Assembly: GCA_041392625.1 (NCBI GenBank)
Contig: JAWKLR010000004.1
Location: 1 to 64,000, forward strand
Direction of reading: 5' to 3'
From: M3007 sp041392625
GTDB taxonomy: Bacteria > Bacteroidota > Bacteroidia > Chitinophagales > Saprospiraceae
Length of the DNA stretch: 64,000 bases
Part shown: positions 55,140 through 63,505 of the stretch, piece after piece
Layout of the letters: each line of letters opens with the position of its first letter
How positions within the stretch are numbered: the first letter of the stretch is position 1
Translations under genes and position numbers: made by a program
The notes under the pieces: generated by a model
The model's database searches: none
Seen by the model: only the letters and a program-made list of their open reading frames with translations
Told to the model about the DNA's origin: nothing

Positions 55140-55853
55140 TCAACACGGATCATGCTGCTCAAAGTAGATCAAATACCCTGCAGCGCGCTTGATCAATACA
55201 CTGCCCATTTCAAGTTCAAACAACAGGTAATCCGGGCCGGCCTCTATTAATTTACGTGGCTGGTCTGGCAAGGAGCGAACAAAAATAAGATACCCTTCAG
55301 CCAGTGAAAGCCAACCGGGAAATACCACATGCTTATCCCAGGCTTTATATCCCGAAATTTGCACCTGATACCCGGAATCAAACAGATACAAGACGTATTT
55401 CTCTTCATCGATCCACTGGTTTGAGCCGACCTGGTGAACCAGCTTGTGATTCTTCCTTAAATACTCCACATGGCAATCCAGTGTGTCGTCTAATAAGCCA
55501 TCAAAAAGCGGCATGGTTTGCATGTGCGACAAATAGCCATCAAACACATAACCGATTTGATCCTTATAGCGCACTTGTAGCCAAAATCCTTCTAAATCAA
55601 ATCCGGGATGGTCGCCATTGGATTCAAATATTGTTACTGAAAAGGAGTCAACCAGACTATACTTATACTCCATAGCAACGAGTGCTGCTCCATCTGGTAT
55701 GGTACAAATTTTATCTGCCTTCAAACCAGGAGCAGTTCGCATGCGGAGCCCTCCTTCAGCCCAAACATACAAGGTATCACCGGGCGAGTAGAAATCAATT
55801 GCGTGCAAGGGCACATTCAGGAATAGCAGCAAAAGGAAAAAGGAAACTTTCAT
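55140..55853 (-). CDS. Exported protein with bacterial SH3-like domain
   Basis: From the ATG at 55853 the 237-residue protein has a signal peptide (MKVSFFLLLLFLNVPLHAID) and then an SH3-type segment: LYVWAEGGLRMRTAPGLKAD followed by KICTIPDGAALVAME and FWLQVRYKDQIGYVFDGYLS. The C-terminal half is unassigned. A longer frame to 55958 adds a second hydrophobic stretch and is unlikely. Bacterial SH3 domains bind cell-wall or other ligands in the periplasm. Confidence 0.75.
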   Translation of the reverse strand: MKVSFFLLLLFLNVPLHAIDFYSPGDTLYVWAEGGLRMRTAPGLKADKICTIPDGAALVAMEYKYSLVDSFSVTIFESNGDHPGFDLEGFWLQVRYKDQIGYVFDGYLSHMQTMPLFDGLLDDTLDCHVEYLRKNHKLVHQVGSNQWIDEEKYVLYLFDSGYQVQISGYKAWDKHVVFPGWLSLAEGYLIFVRSLPDQPRKLIEAGPDYLLFELEMGSVLIKRAAGYLIYFEQHDPC

Positions 55854-55968
55854 TGGTTGGATTTTTTGAGTACCCAGTAAATGTACCCCACTCAAAGCCA
55901 AAAATAAAATCAACAATAGGAAATCATGTAATCGGAAATCGGAAATCCCCTTTCCCATACCTTTTCAT

Positions 55969-55976
55969 TACATTTG
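55969..55976 (+). promoter_or_regulatory. -7 box (TACATTTG) for the DUF58 gene
   Basis: TACATTTG lies 26 bases before the ATG at 56003. Confidence 0.45.
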
Positions 55977-56002
55977 TCGTTCTGTATTGAAAGAAGTATC
56001 CC

Positions 56003-56947
56003 ATGAAAAACAACGAAGTACTCGAAAGACAAGATATTCGAAACCTGGGCAGCAACCTCGAACTGCTCGCTCAGCAGGTGGTGGAAGGGTTTATTGTAGG
56101 CTTGCACCGCAGCCCATTTCACGGGTTCTCTGTAGAGTTTGCCGAGCATCGCCTGTACAATGCCGGTGAGAGCACACGCAACATCGACTGGAAAGTATTT
56201 GCGCGGACCGACAGGCTGTACACCAAGAAGTTTGAGGAAGAAACCAACCTGCGCTGCCAAATTGTTGTGGATGCATCTTCTACCATGTTTTATCCCTACG
56301 AAGAAAAGCAGCCCGACAAATTCAAATACAAAAACAAGTTTTCCTTTTCAGCGCAAGCCGCTTCCGTGCTTATGAATGCACTGAAACGTCAGCGGGATGC
56401 ATTCGGTCTGACCGTTTTCGACAATGAAATTCGGGTCAATACCTCCAATAAATCCACTACCCAACACTATCGGCAGCTGCTCACGCACCTGGTTGAGTAC
56501 ATGGAATCTCCTAAACTCAATCAAACTACCGACCTGGCATCTTGCCTCCATCAGGTAGCCGACTCCGTACACCGCCGCTCACTGGTAGTTATTTTCACCG
56601 ATATTATGGAGCATCCGGAAAAAGCAGACGACCTGTTCTCCGCCCTCCAACACCTGCGCCACAACAAACACGAAGTGATCCTTTTTCACGTCACCGATCA
56701 ACACAAGGAACTTGATTTTGAATTTGAGAATCGCCCCTATGTGTTTATCGACATGGAGAGCGGCGAACAGGTGAAATTGCAACCCAATCAGGTAAAAGAC
56801 TTTTACACCAAACAAATCAAGGAGTTCACCGATGAACTCCGGATGAAATGCCTCCAGTACAAGATTGACTTTGTAGAGGCAGACATCAACAAAGGCTTTT
56901 TTCCCATCCTTCAAACCTGGATGGTGAAACGCAAAAAAATGGGATAA
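56003..56947 (+). CDS. DUF58 protein with VWA-like fold
   Basis: The 314-residue protein has the DUF58 signature HRLYNAGESTRNIDWKVFAR and a MIDAS-like strand QIVVDASSTMFY. DUF58 proteins commonly accompany MoxR ATPases in envelope or metalloprotein maturation. No moxR gene adjoins here. A PPK2-type gene follows 36 bases downstream and may be co-transcribed. Confidence 0.9.
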   Translation: MKNNEVLERQDIRNLGSNLELLAQQVVEGFIVGLHRSPFHGFSVEFAEHRLYNAGESTRNIDWKVFARTDRLYTKKFEEETNLRCQIVVDASSTMFYPYEEKQPDKFKYKNKFSFSAQAASVLMNALKRQRDAFGLTVFDNEIRVNTSNKSTTQHYRQLLTHLVEYMESPKLNQTTDLASCLHQVADSVHRRSLVVIFTDIMEHPEKADDLFSALQHLRHNKHEVILFHVTDQHKELDFEFENRPYVFIDMESGEQVKLQPNQVKDFYTKQIKEFTDELRMKCLQYKIDFVEADINKGFFPILQTWMVKRKKMG

Positions 56948-56983
56948 ACCCGCTCTTTTAGATAACTACGCTAGCGCACTTCT

Positions 56984-57724
56984 ATGATCCGACTTGACGA
57001 CATCTCAACCACCGCTCCCAAAGACTGGACAGAAAAGGAAACCGAAAAGAAAACCAAGAAATTGGTCAAACGACTCGGCGACCTGCAGGAACTTATGTAC
57101 GCCGAAGGCAAACATTCTGTTCTGGTTATTCTTCAGGGAATGGACGGGTCTGGAAAGGATGGTGCGGTGCACAATGTCTTTGCCGATTGCCGGATGACCG
57201 GCATGGAAATCACCGCCTTTAAAAAGCCTACAGAGGAGGAATTTGCGCACGATTTTCTCTGGCGCATACACAAGGCCGTGCCAGCAAAGGGAATGATCGG
57301 AATTTTCAACCGGAGTCAGTACGAAGACATCCTCATCCAGCGGGTGCATGGCTGGATTGATGAAGAGCGCGTAGCCAAACGCATGCAGGCAATCAATGCC
57401 TTTGAAGAACTGATTCAGTTTGACAACCACACGCATGTATTCAAGTTTTACCTGCACATCTCAAAAGACGAGCAGGAAAAACAACTTCTCCAGCGTATGG
57501 ATGACCCGGAGAAACACTGGAAACACAACCCCGGTGACTGGAAAGAACGCGAGTATTGGGACCAATACCGCCAAGCATACGAGTATGCCATCAACGAAAG
57601 TACAACACCCTGGCATATCTGCCCGGTGGATGATCGCTGGTACCGCAATTACTTTATAGCCAAGACCCTGGTTGATGCCCTGGAAAAACTGGATATGAAC
57701 TATCCGGCTTTGGAAACAGAATAA
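56984..57724 (+). CDS. Polyphosphate kinase 2 family protein
   Basis: The 246-residue PPK2-type kinase has a Walker A VLVILQGMDGSGKDGAVHNV, the lid-type segment FLWRIHKAVPAKGMIGIFNR, the Walker B-like QYEDILIQRVHG, and DDPEKHWKHNPGDWKEREYW. PPK2 enzymes phosphorylate nucleotides with polyphosphate, or the reverse. The single-domain size fits class I or III; preference for AMP, ADP or GDP cannot be read reliably. Confidence 0.93.
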   Translation: MIRLDDISTTAPKDWTEKETEKKTKKLVKRLGDLQELMYAEGKHSVLVILQGMDGSGKDGAVHNVFADCRMTGMEITAFKKPTEEEFAHDFLWRIHKAVPAKGMIGIFNRSQYEDILIQRVHGWIDEERVAKRMQAINAFEELIQFDNHTHVFKFYLHISKDEQEKQLLQRMDDPEKHWKHNPGDWKEREYWDQYRQAYEYAINESTTPWHICPVDDRWYRNYFIAKTLVDALEKLDMNYPALETE

Positions 57725-57742
57725 GCGGGTAAAGTCCCGAAT

Positions 57743-58471
57743 TTACATTCGAAAACGCACGTACAGCAGCGCACCCACATTGGTCATGCGCGACTCCCGT
57801 TCTGTCTGCGAGGTCAGGTCGAGTTCGCCAAACAAGTCAACTCCGATTCGCATCCGGCGCTGTTCGCCCAGCACAATGCCATATCCGGCATTCAGGGTAA
57901 AGAAGCGACCGAAAGAATCTCCCAATGGTTCTTTTGGATCGAAAAAGGTAGCCAGGTTTTCCCGAATGCTTTCATCTCCCACGCTGTTCACCAGCGTTTT
58001 TGATCCAAAGCCGAAATCCTTTACAAACTTATAGCCACCCCGGAAACTGAAGTAGCTGGTGCTATCCATCACGTAGAAGTCCTCGCCTACGCCTACAGAA
58101 AGACCGTACACGGTCTTTTGGTAGGAGGATGGAGAACTCATCAATTCCCCCCCCACATAGAATGGCAGATTGCCATAGGTTAGCAGGGCAGAAAACCCGA
58201 AACGCGGTTGGATAAACCGATCGCGCAAGCCAAAGTCTTCTTCATACATTCCCCAGGTGTAATCAAGTCCCTGATTGCTGAACACCTCTTTGATAATCAG
58301 GTATTGGTTGTACAGCGGGGTTGTTTCAAACCGGGTTTTGTGAATCAGATAGCCAGCACCGCCATTGATGCCAATGTCAATGTTGAGGTGTGGTGGAGGT
58401 TGTAGTTGTGCGAATGAAAAATAGGAAAGGAAAAGAAAAAGAGCCGTGAGTGTAGATGTCTTTCTAAACAT
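57743..58471 (-). CDS. Predicted outer-membrane beta-barrel protein
   Basis: The 242-residue protein has a signal peptide (TLTALFLFLSYFSFAQLQPP) and then alternating amphipathic strands, including FGFSALLTYGNLPFYVGGEL and YFSFRGGYKFVKDFGFGSKT, ending in a strand with a terminal aromatic-type pattern (GALLYVRFRM). It resembles small porin-like barrels common in Bacteroidota. No function assigned. Confidence 0.7.
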   Translation of the reverse strand: MFRKTSTLTALFLFLSYFSFAQLQPPPHLNIDIGINGGAGYLIHKTRFETTPLYNQYLIIKEVFSNQGLDYTWGMYEEDFGLRDRFIQPRFGFSALLTYGNLPFYVGGELMSSPSSYQKTVYGLSVGVGEDFYVMDSTSYFSFRGGYKFVKDFGFGSKTLVNSVGDESIRENLATFFDPKEPLGDSFGRFFTLNAGYGIVLGEQRRMRIGVDLFGELDLTSQTERESRMTNVGALLYVRFRM

Positions 58472-58903
58472 AGAAGTGCGTTGATAAAAAACGGTTTGGG
58501 TGAAAACCGACGGCTGGATTAAAACAGCATTGCGCTGGAAGTGGGGTAAAATTATAAAAAATTACAATAAGAGTTTGCTATCCACAATACAAAATACGCA
58601 TTTGTGTCAACCGGTGACGCTAGGCGTACTGGAATAGCAGGTTTTTTAGCCCGGTTTTAACTAATCAAGAAATGGGCCAAACAGGTTCAAAGACGAAAAC
58701 TTTAAGGTTTTGACTAAACCAATTCTTAATTATTCGTTACCGTTTTCTTAAAACCGCAATAGCTTACAGGCTTTTGACATTTTATACGGGCATTCGAACA
58801 TGCAGCCATGGCATGAATCGCATTTAATCAATAACATTTCACTACTGGCAATTGCACCAACACAAAAATCCAAGCGGTACAATTGCTTACAACAATCCTT
58901 CGT
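58472..58903. other. Long intergenic stretch
   Basis: About 430 bases between a minus-strand barrel gene and a plus-strand lipoprotein gene. A TTTG (58574-58577) followed at 19 bases by CGCATTTG is promoter-like but lacks the TA. No ORF of protein-like composition, tRNA or strong terminator was found. Confidence 0.4.
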
Positions 58904-59323
58904 ATGAAAAACTCATTTTTTAGCTTTTTCGCCCTGCTTCTGTTTAGTGGTATTCTTATGACCTCTTGTCAAAAAGAAAACACACCGAGTTTTAAAACCC
59001 AATTGGAGGGCCACTGGCAATCCTCTTCTGTGATGGTCAACTCCACCGATCTGTCCAGTTTCAACCAATACAAACTGTTCCTGGAAGGAACCCATGAATT
59101 CGAACTGGAATACACTACCGGCCTCGGAAGTTCAACATCGACCACACTCACCAGCGGTGACTGGCAGGAAGACCAGGAAAAACAAGATGTGACCCTGATC
59201 TTTAACGAAACGGGAGAGGCGCTAACGTATGAAGTGCGTACCATTACATCCACTGAAATGGTAGTCGAGTTTATCGAAAACAACAACCGCGTAACCGTTT
59301 CATTTGAAAAAATCCAGGAGTAA
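58904..59323 (+). CDS. Lipoprotein, lipocalin-like
   Basis: From the ATG at 58904 the 139-residue protein has a lipoprotein signal (SFFALLLFSGILMTSCQKEN, lipobox cysteine about residue 22) and then a beta-rich domain (LEGHWQSSSVMVNSTDLSSF, LTSGDWQEDQEKQDVTLIFN). A related gene lies at 60147. The pattern G/T-W...S-W at strand starts suggests a lipocalin-type barrel. Envelope location is probable; ligand unknown. Confidence 0.75.
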   Translation: MKNSFFSFFALLLFSGILMTSCQKENTPSFKTQLEGHWQSSSVMVNSTDLSSFNQYKLFLEGTHEFELEYTTGLGSSTSTTLTSGDWQEDQEKQDVTLIFNETGEALTYEVRTITSTEMVVEFIENNNRVTVSFEKIQE

Positions 59324-59423
59324 GCGCCTGAGAACTAATCCTACTACCGATTTTCCGCACTGGCAGGCCCCCGCTACTGCATGATACCCGTGCTAATTGT
59401 GCACACAAATGTTTACGTTCTTC

Positions 59424-59490
59424 CTGGTCAAAAAGACCAGTTTTTTGGACTCATACGCAGACACCACCTTTCCGGGTGGTGTCTTTTTTT
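59424..59490 (+). terminator. Two tandem intrinsic terminators
   Basis: Stem 59424-59429/59435-59440 (CTGGTC, A5 loop) with T6, then stem 59459-59468/59475-59484 (AGACACCACC/GGTGGTGTCT) with T7. They follow the lipoprotein gene by about 100 bases. Confidence 0.85.
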
Positions 59491-59605
59491 ATAAAAGGTG
59501 AAACTTGTCTTGCCGCTGAGTGGTTTTGAAGGTACATTTTTGCCAAAACCTGTAACTTGGAGCGTGTTTGGGATTTTATTTTGAACAGCTGCTTAACTTT
59601 ACTTC

Positions 59606-60007
59606 ATGAAAAAAGTACGTGTGGATAAATGGCTCTGGAGTGTACGCATTTTCAAAAGCAGAACTATTGCCACTGATGCCTGTAAGAGCGGGAAAGTCCG
59701 CATTGGCGATGATACCCTGAAGCCCTCTCAACTTATAGAGGAAGGCCAAACCATTACGGTTCGTAAAAACGGATTCAACCTGGAATTCAAAGTACTGCAA
59801 CTCCTTGAAAAACGGGTAGGCGCTCCGATTGCAGTTACTTGCTACGAAGAGGTGACTCCCGAAGCAGAACGCAACAAATATGAAAGCTGGTTTCTCAATG
59901 CCAAACGCACCAGTGAAATGCGGGAACGAGGAAGCGGCCGTCCCACAAAAAAAGACCGTCGGGAAATCGAAGAATTCAAACAATGGTGGGATGAAGATGA
60001 AGACTAA
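59606..60007 (+). CDS. S4-domain RNA-binding protein, Hsp15-like
   Basis: The 133-residue protein opens MKKVRVDKWLWSVRIFKSRT, the S4 signature, followed by ATDACKSGKVRIGDDTLKPS. The C-terminal third is highly charged (RGSGRPTKKDRREIEEFKQW). Hsp15 binds free 50S subunits that carry stalled nascent chains. The gene stands between two related lipoprotein genes. Confidence 0.9.
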   Translation: MKKVRVDKWLWSVRIFKSRTIATDACKSGKVRIGDDTLKPSQLIEEGQTITVRKNGFNLEFKVLQLLEKRVGAPIAVTCYEEVTPEAERNKYESWFLNAKRTSEMRERGSGRPTKKDRREIEEFKQWWDEDED

Positions 60008-60146
60008 GTTGTCATTTTTGGTATTCCATTTTTCCGGACTTTAGTGCCATTCATGGATTTAAAATTGATCTGAGTTACAATAAACAGCGCATTTCAGCTT
60101 TTTACCATGTGCTTATCCAATTCATTTTTTTCACAAAACAATCAAT

Positions 60147-60554
60147 ATGAAAAACACGATCCTTTCCATCACTGCATTACTGCTTATCGGTTTTGTTTTC
60201 GGAGCATGTAAAAAAGACAAAACCTATGATGAGCGACTGACTGCAACCTGGGAATCCAACAATGTAAAAATCAACAGTGCTGATTACACCAGTTTCTTTC
60301 AAATGACGCTCAAACTGGAGTCGAATAAAGACTTTAATATTGAGTTGACTGTCATCAATCCGTTCACAGGAGCAACAGAAGTAACCAACTCCACCGGCGA
60401 ATGGGAGGCCAATGAATCCAACGCAGAGTTGACACTCACCTACGATGGCTCCAACGATATTGAACGCTACGACATTATCACGCTGACTGACAACAACCTG
60501 GAGTTGGAAACTATTCTGGATGGTGACCGACTGGAAATACAGTTGAGCAAATAA
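60147..60554 (+). CDS. Lipoprotein, lipocalin-like, related to the one at 58904
   Basis: The 135-residue protein has a lipoprotein signal (ILSITALLLIGFVFGACKKD, lipobox cysteine about residue 21). The mature part aligns by eye with the earlier lipoprotein: LTATWESNNVKINSADYTSF against LEGHWQSSSVMVNSTDLSSF, and TGEWEANESNAELTLTYDGS against SGDWQEDQEKQDVTLIFNET. The two genes flank the Hsp15-like gene and have diverged widely. Confidence 0.75.
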   Translation: MKNTILSITALLLIGFVFGACKKDKTYDERLTATWESNNVKINSADYTSFFQMTLKLESNKDFNIELTVINPFTGATEVTNSTGEWEANESNAELTLTYDGSNDIERYDIITLTDNNLELETILDGDRLEIQLSK

Positions 60555-60578
60555 GACACATTCAATGTGATCGATCAC

Positions 60579-60626
60579 CAATAAAAAAATCCGTTTGGGC
60601 AGCTGCTCAAACGGATTTTTTATTGG
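60579..60626. terminator. Convergent bidirectional terminator
   Basis: A 20-bp-class stem, CCAATAAAAAAATCCGTTTG against CAAACGGATTTTTTATTGG, with inner GCAGCTGC. Lies between the convergent lipoprotein and SCP2 genes. Confidence 0.88.
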
Positions 60627-60638
60627 ACTCTGAGATTT

Positions 60639-60953
60639 CTAAACCAGACCAAACACCTTTGCGTACTTAAGCATTTCGCCCGGATTGCTGATTTTCAATT
60701 TTCCGGTCATCATGGCCATCATTGGATTCAGTTCCTTAGAAACGAGCTTTCCGAAGACATCGGCCTGTGTTGTAACGATGCACCGTGGATCTCCCTCCAA
60801 GCCTTCTTTTACCGACAGGTCTCCATCGTTCAAATGCAGGGTATATTTTCCAGAACCTTCAATATCAAAATGGAAAATCGAACTTTCTCCGTACAGGGTC
60901 TCCGGATTGATTTTATCCGGTAGTGAAAACAAATAATTGCGTACTTCCGCCAT
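60639..60953 (-). CDS. SCP2 sterol-binding-domain protein
   Basis: The 104-residue protein is a single SCP2 domain: SSIFHFDIEGSGKYTLHLND, GDPRCIVTTQADVFGKLVSK and MMTGKLKISNPGEMLKYAKV. SCP2 domains bind lipids in a hydrophobic tunnel; bacterial roles are poorly defined. Cytoplasmic, stand-alone. Confidence 0.9.
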   Translation of the reverse strand: MAEVRNYLFSLPDKINPETLYGESSIFHFDIEGSGKYTLHLNDGDLSVKEGLEGDPRCIVTTQADVFGKLVSKELNPMMAMMTGKLKISNPGEMLKYAKVFGLV

Positions 60954-60985
60954 ATTAATTTCAGTTTAATAAATTCAAATTCGCG

Positions 60986-61045
60986 TAGGGTAAATGCAAT
61001 TACTTTACCTATCAACAACTCATTTACCCTAACTTCGCAAAGATA
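60986..61045 (-). promoter_or_regulatory. Promoter and 5' leader hairpin of the SCP2 gene
   Basis: The minus strand has TATCTTTG at 61038-61045. The predicted start falls near 61031, exactly where an 11-bp inverted repeat begins (TAGGGTAAATG at 61021-61031 on the minus strand, pairing with CATTTACCCTA at 60986-60996). The mRNA would start with this stem. Confidence 0.5.
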
Positions 61046-61079
61046 AACGGATTAGCTCACTCTTTGTTTTGTCTTTTGT

Positions 61080-61994
61080 ATGCAAAAACTCATCACCCTA
61101 TCCCTCCTCTGTATGTTTTTCACTGCTTGTAGCAATTCTTCCAATCAAGATGCCGGTCCATCTGAGTCGTTCAGTTGGCAGGGGCACCGCGGCTGCAGAG
61201 GCCTGCTGCCTGAAAACTCCATCCCCGCATTTCTCAAAGCGCTGGAATATCCGGAGGTAAACACCCTTGAACTGGATTTGGCAGTATCGAAAGACCACCA
61301 ACTCATCGTGAGCCACGAACCCTGGTTTAATCCGGACATTTGTCTGCTTCCCGATTCAAGTCGGATCGCTAAAAAAGAGGCAGAAAACTACCTGATCTAT
61401 AAATACACTGCCGAAGAAATCCGTGCATTTGATTGTGGAAGTTTAGGAAACCCGCGTTTCCCGGATCAGGAAAAAACCTCCGTGTATAAGCCCACACTGA
61501 AAGAACTTGTAGAGGCTGTAAAAAGCAAATACCCAGAACGGGAAATCAACTGGAACATTGAAATCAAAAGCAAGCCTGAGTGGGATGGCACCCGTACTCC
61601 GCCGATCGACAGTTTTGTTCGTCTGGTTGTTGAATCCCTCAAATCGCTTGGAATTGACCAACAAGCCAATATTCAGTCCTTTGATGAACGCCCACTGCAG
61701 ATAGCCCGGGAAATCGCTCCAGAAATCCGGCAGGCGCTCTTAATTGAAAATATCTGGGGAATTGATGCCAACCTGAAAACCCTGGGCTATACTCCGGAAA
61801 TTTACAGTCCCTATTACAAAGTATTGACCAAGAGTGCCATTAAAAAATGCCACAGCAAAGGCATGAAAGTGATTCCGTGGACCGTAAATGAAGTGGCTGA
61901 CATGCAAAAGATGATTGGCATGGGTGTGGACGGAATCATTACCGACTACCCCAATCGAATTGCGGAAGCCTTGGCCGGAATGGAAGCGAAGTAA
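61080..61994 (+). CDS. Glycerophosphodiester phosphodiesterase, lipoprotein
   Basis: The 304-residue protein has a lipoprotein signal (LITLSLLCMFFTACSNSSNQ, lipobox cysteine about residue 17). The GDPD barrel follows: WQGHRGCRGLLPENSIPAFL with the catalytic histidine and metal residues, VNTLELDLAVSKDHQLIVSH with the second histidine, and MGVDGIITDYPNRIAEALAG at the end. It hydrolyses glycerophosphodiesters to glycerol phosphate and alcohol. Probably anchored in the envelope. Confidence 0.93.
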   Translation: MQKLITLSLLCMFFTACSNSSNQDAGPSESFSWQGHRGCRGLLPENSIPAFLKALEYPEVNTLELDLAVSKDHQLIVSHEPWFNPDICLLPDSSRIAKKEAENYLIYKYTAEEIRAFDCGSLGNPRFPDQEKTSVYKPTLKELVEAVKSKYPEREINWNIEIKSKPEWDGTRTPPIDSFVRLVVESLKSLGIDQQANIQSFDERPLQIAREIAPEIRQALLIENIWGIDANLKTLGYTPEIYSPYYKVLTKSAIKKCHSKGMKVIPWTVNEVADMQKMIGMGVDGIITDYPNRIAEALAGMEAK

Positions 61995-62002
61995 TCAGGT
62001 AA

Positions 62003-63301
62003 TTACTTAAATCGAATGGCCTTGACCGGGCTGATATTCGATACGAGCATCGATGGTACGATCAGGAAAAGCAGGGTCAGCAGCAAGGTGCCCAGATTGA
62101 CTCCTGCAATTGAAAGCCATTCCAGTTTAACCGGTGCATAGGACAAATAGTAATCTGTTTCATTCAGGGTAATCAGGTGGTATTTGTCTTGTAGCCAGCA
62201 CAGACCCAAACCGATCAGATTTCCCCAGAACATGCCCCGAAGGGTAATTACCGCAGCGTGATACAGAAATATGCGGCGAATTCTGCCATTCGCAGCGCCC
62301 AATGCTTTCAACACCCCGATCATATTGGAACGCTCCAGAACCAATACCAGCAAAGCCGTTATCATGTTGATGATTGCAACTGCCAACATGAGGGATAGGA
62401 TTACGATCTCGTTGTAATCCTGAAGGGAAAGCCATTCAAAAATAGCGGGGAATTTTTCTTTGATCGTAACACAAACCAAATCGGGGGGCAATACCTCGGT
62501 ATAGATAAACTGATTGTATAAATCAAGGTCCTGCAGGTCATCCAACCAGACTTCGAAGCCGGCAACCTGATTGCTATCCCAACCCAATAAATCCTGAACT
62601 ACCCGCAGATCACATAAGGCAAATTTCCGGTCGTACTCTTCCAGTCCGGTTTTATAGATCCCTACAATTTCAAAACGCCGGCGAATTTGATCTCCATTGC
62701 GGATGAAGTACACAATGAACTTGTCATTCAGGCCCATTTGCAAGCGGTTGGCCGTTTGCTGGCTGATAATCACTTCCCGCGAAGGTGTGGAGTCTGTCCA
62801 GGCTATAGGCCGGCCTTCCAACAAGTACGGCTCCAGACTTTCCCAACCGAAATCCTCCCCCACTCCTTTAAGAACGACGCCTTCCATTTCCGTTTTGGTG
62901 CGGATAATTCCGGGAATATGCGCAAAGGCCTGGATGTGGCGAATTCCTCCCCGCGATTGGCATTCAACTTCATTTCCGGTTTCAACACCAAGTATCCGCT
63001 CGGGCTCGGTATAATTGATTGCCGAAACAGAATCCAGGGACGGGTAAAAATCCTGATCCCGATCGATAGCGGCCGGTTCATAGAAAAGTGAATAACTGGA
63101 ATCACTGATGTGGATGTGCCCCCAGAATTCAAAAATCTTGTTGCTAATCTCGGATTTAAAGCCTGCAATCAGGGCCATTGCCGTCACCATAACAGCCACG
63201 CTCAATGCAACTGCTACCGTTGCAATGCGGATAATCACCTTAGAGAAACTGCGTTCCCTGGAAAAGGCGATGCGTTTGGCAATAAACAATGGAAAGTTCA
63301 T
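62003..63301 (-). CDS. LolC/LolE-type lipoprotein-releasing permease
   Basis: The 432-residue protein begins MNFPLFIAKRIAFSRERSFS, has a first helix (VIIRIATVAVALSVAVMVTA), a long periplasmic MacB-like domain (about 45-285), and three C-terminal helices starting at VILSLMLAVAIINMITALLV with SNMIGVLKALGAANGRIRRI between. The tail ISPVKAIRFK is typical. It should extract lipoproteins from the inner membrane for LolA, together with a LolD ATPase encoded elsewhere. Confidence 0.9.
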   Translation of the reverse strand: MNFPLFIAKRIAFSRERSFSKVIIRIATVAVALSVAVMVTAMALIAGFKSEISNKIFEFWGHIHISDSSYSLFYEPAAIDRDQDFYPSLDSVSAINYTEPERILGVETGNEVECQSRGGIRHIQAFAHIPGIIRTKTEMEGVVLKGVGEDFGWESLEPYLLEGRPIAWTDSTPSREVIISQQTANRLQMGLNDKFIVYFIRNGDQIRRRFEIVGIYKTGLEEYDRKFALCDLRVVQDLLGWDSNQVAGFEVWLDDLQDLDLYNQFIYTEVLPPDLVCVTIKEKFPAIFEWLSLQDYNEIVILSLMLAVAIINMITALLVLVLERSNMIGVLKALGAANGRIRRIFLYHAAVITLRGMFWGNLIGLGLCWLQDKYHLITLNETDYYLSYAPVKLEWLSIAGVNLGTLLLTLLFLIVPSMLVSNISPVKAIRFK

Positions 63302-63309
63302 ACTGGAAG

Positions 63310-63317
63310 CAAAGGTA
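63310..63317 (-). promoter_or_regulatory. -7 box eight bases before the permease ATG
   Basis: Minus-strand TACCTTTG, with only eight bases to the ATG at 63301, implying a leader of a few bases at most. Confidence 0.45.
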
Positions 63318-63411
63318 ATTTTTGAAGCACTAAATACCTTATGGTTGGAAACTTTTTCATTCCGGATTACTGTTTATTGTATTCAAGTTTCCTTTACTCG
63401 GGCTAAGCATG

Positions 63412-63419
63412 TATTTTTG
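63412..63419 (+). promoter_or_regulatory. -7 box (TATTTTTG) for tyrS
   Basis: TATTTTTG lies 86 bases before the tyrS ATG at 63506. Confidence 0.35.
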
Positions 63420-63505
63420 CGGCCTTGTTTGCATTTATTTTGGAGTGACATTTCATCTCCAGATTGGACAGGTAAAATTTATAACGACAAATATTCATTT
63501 TTGAT

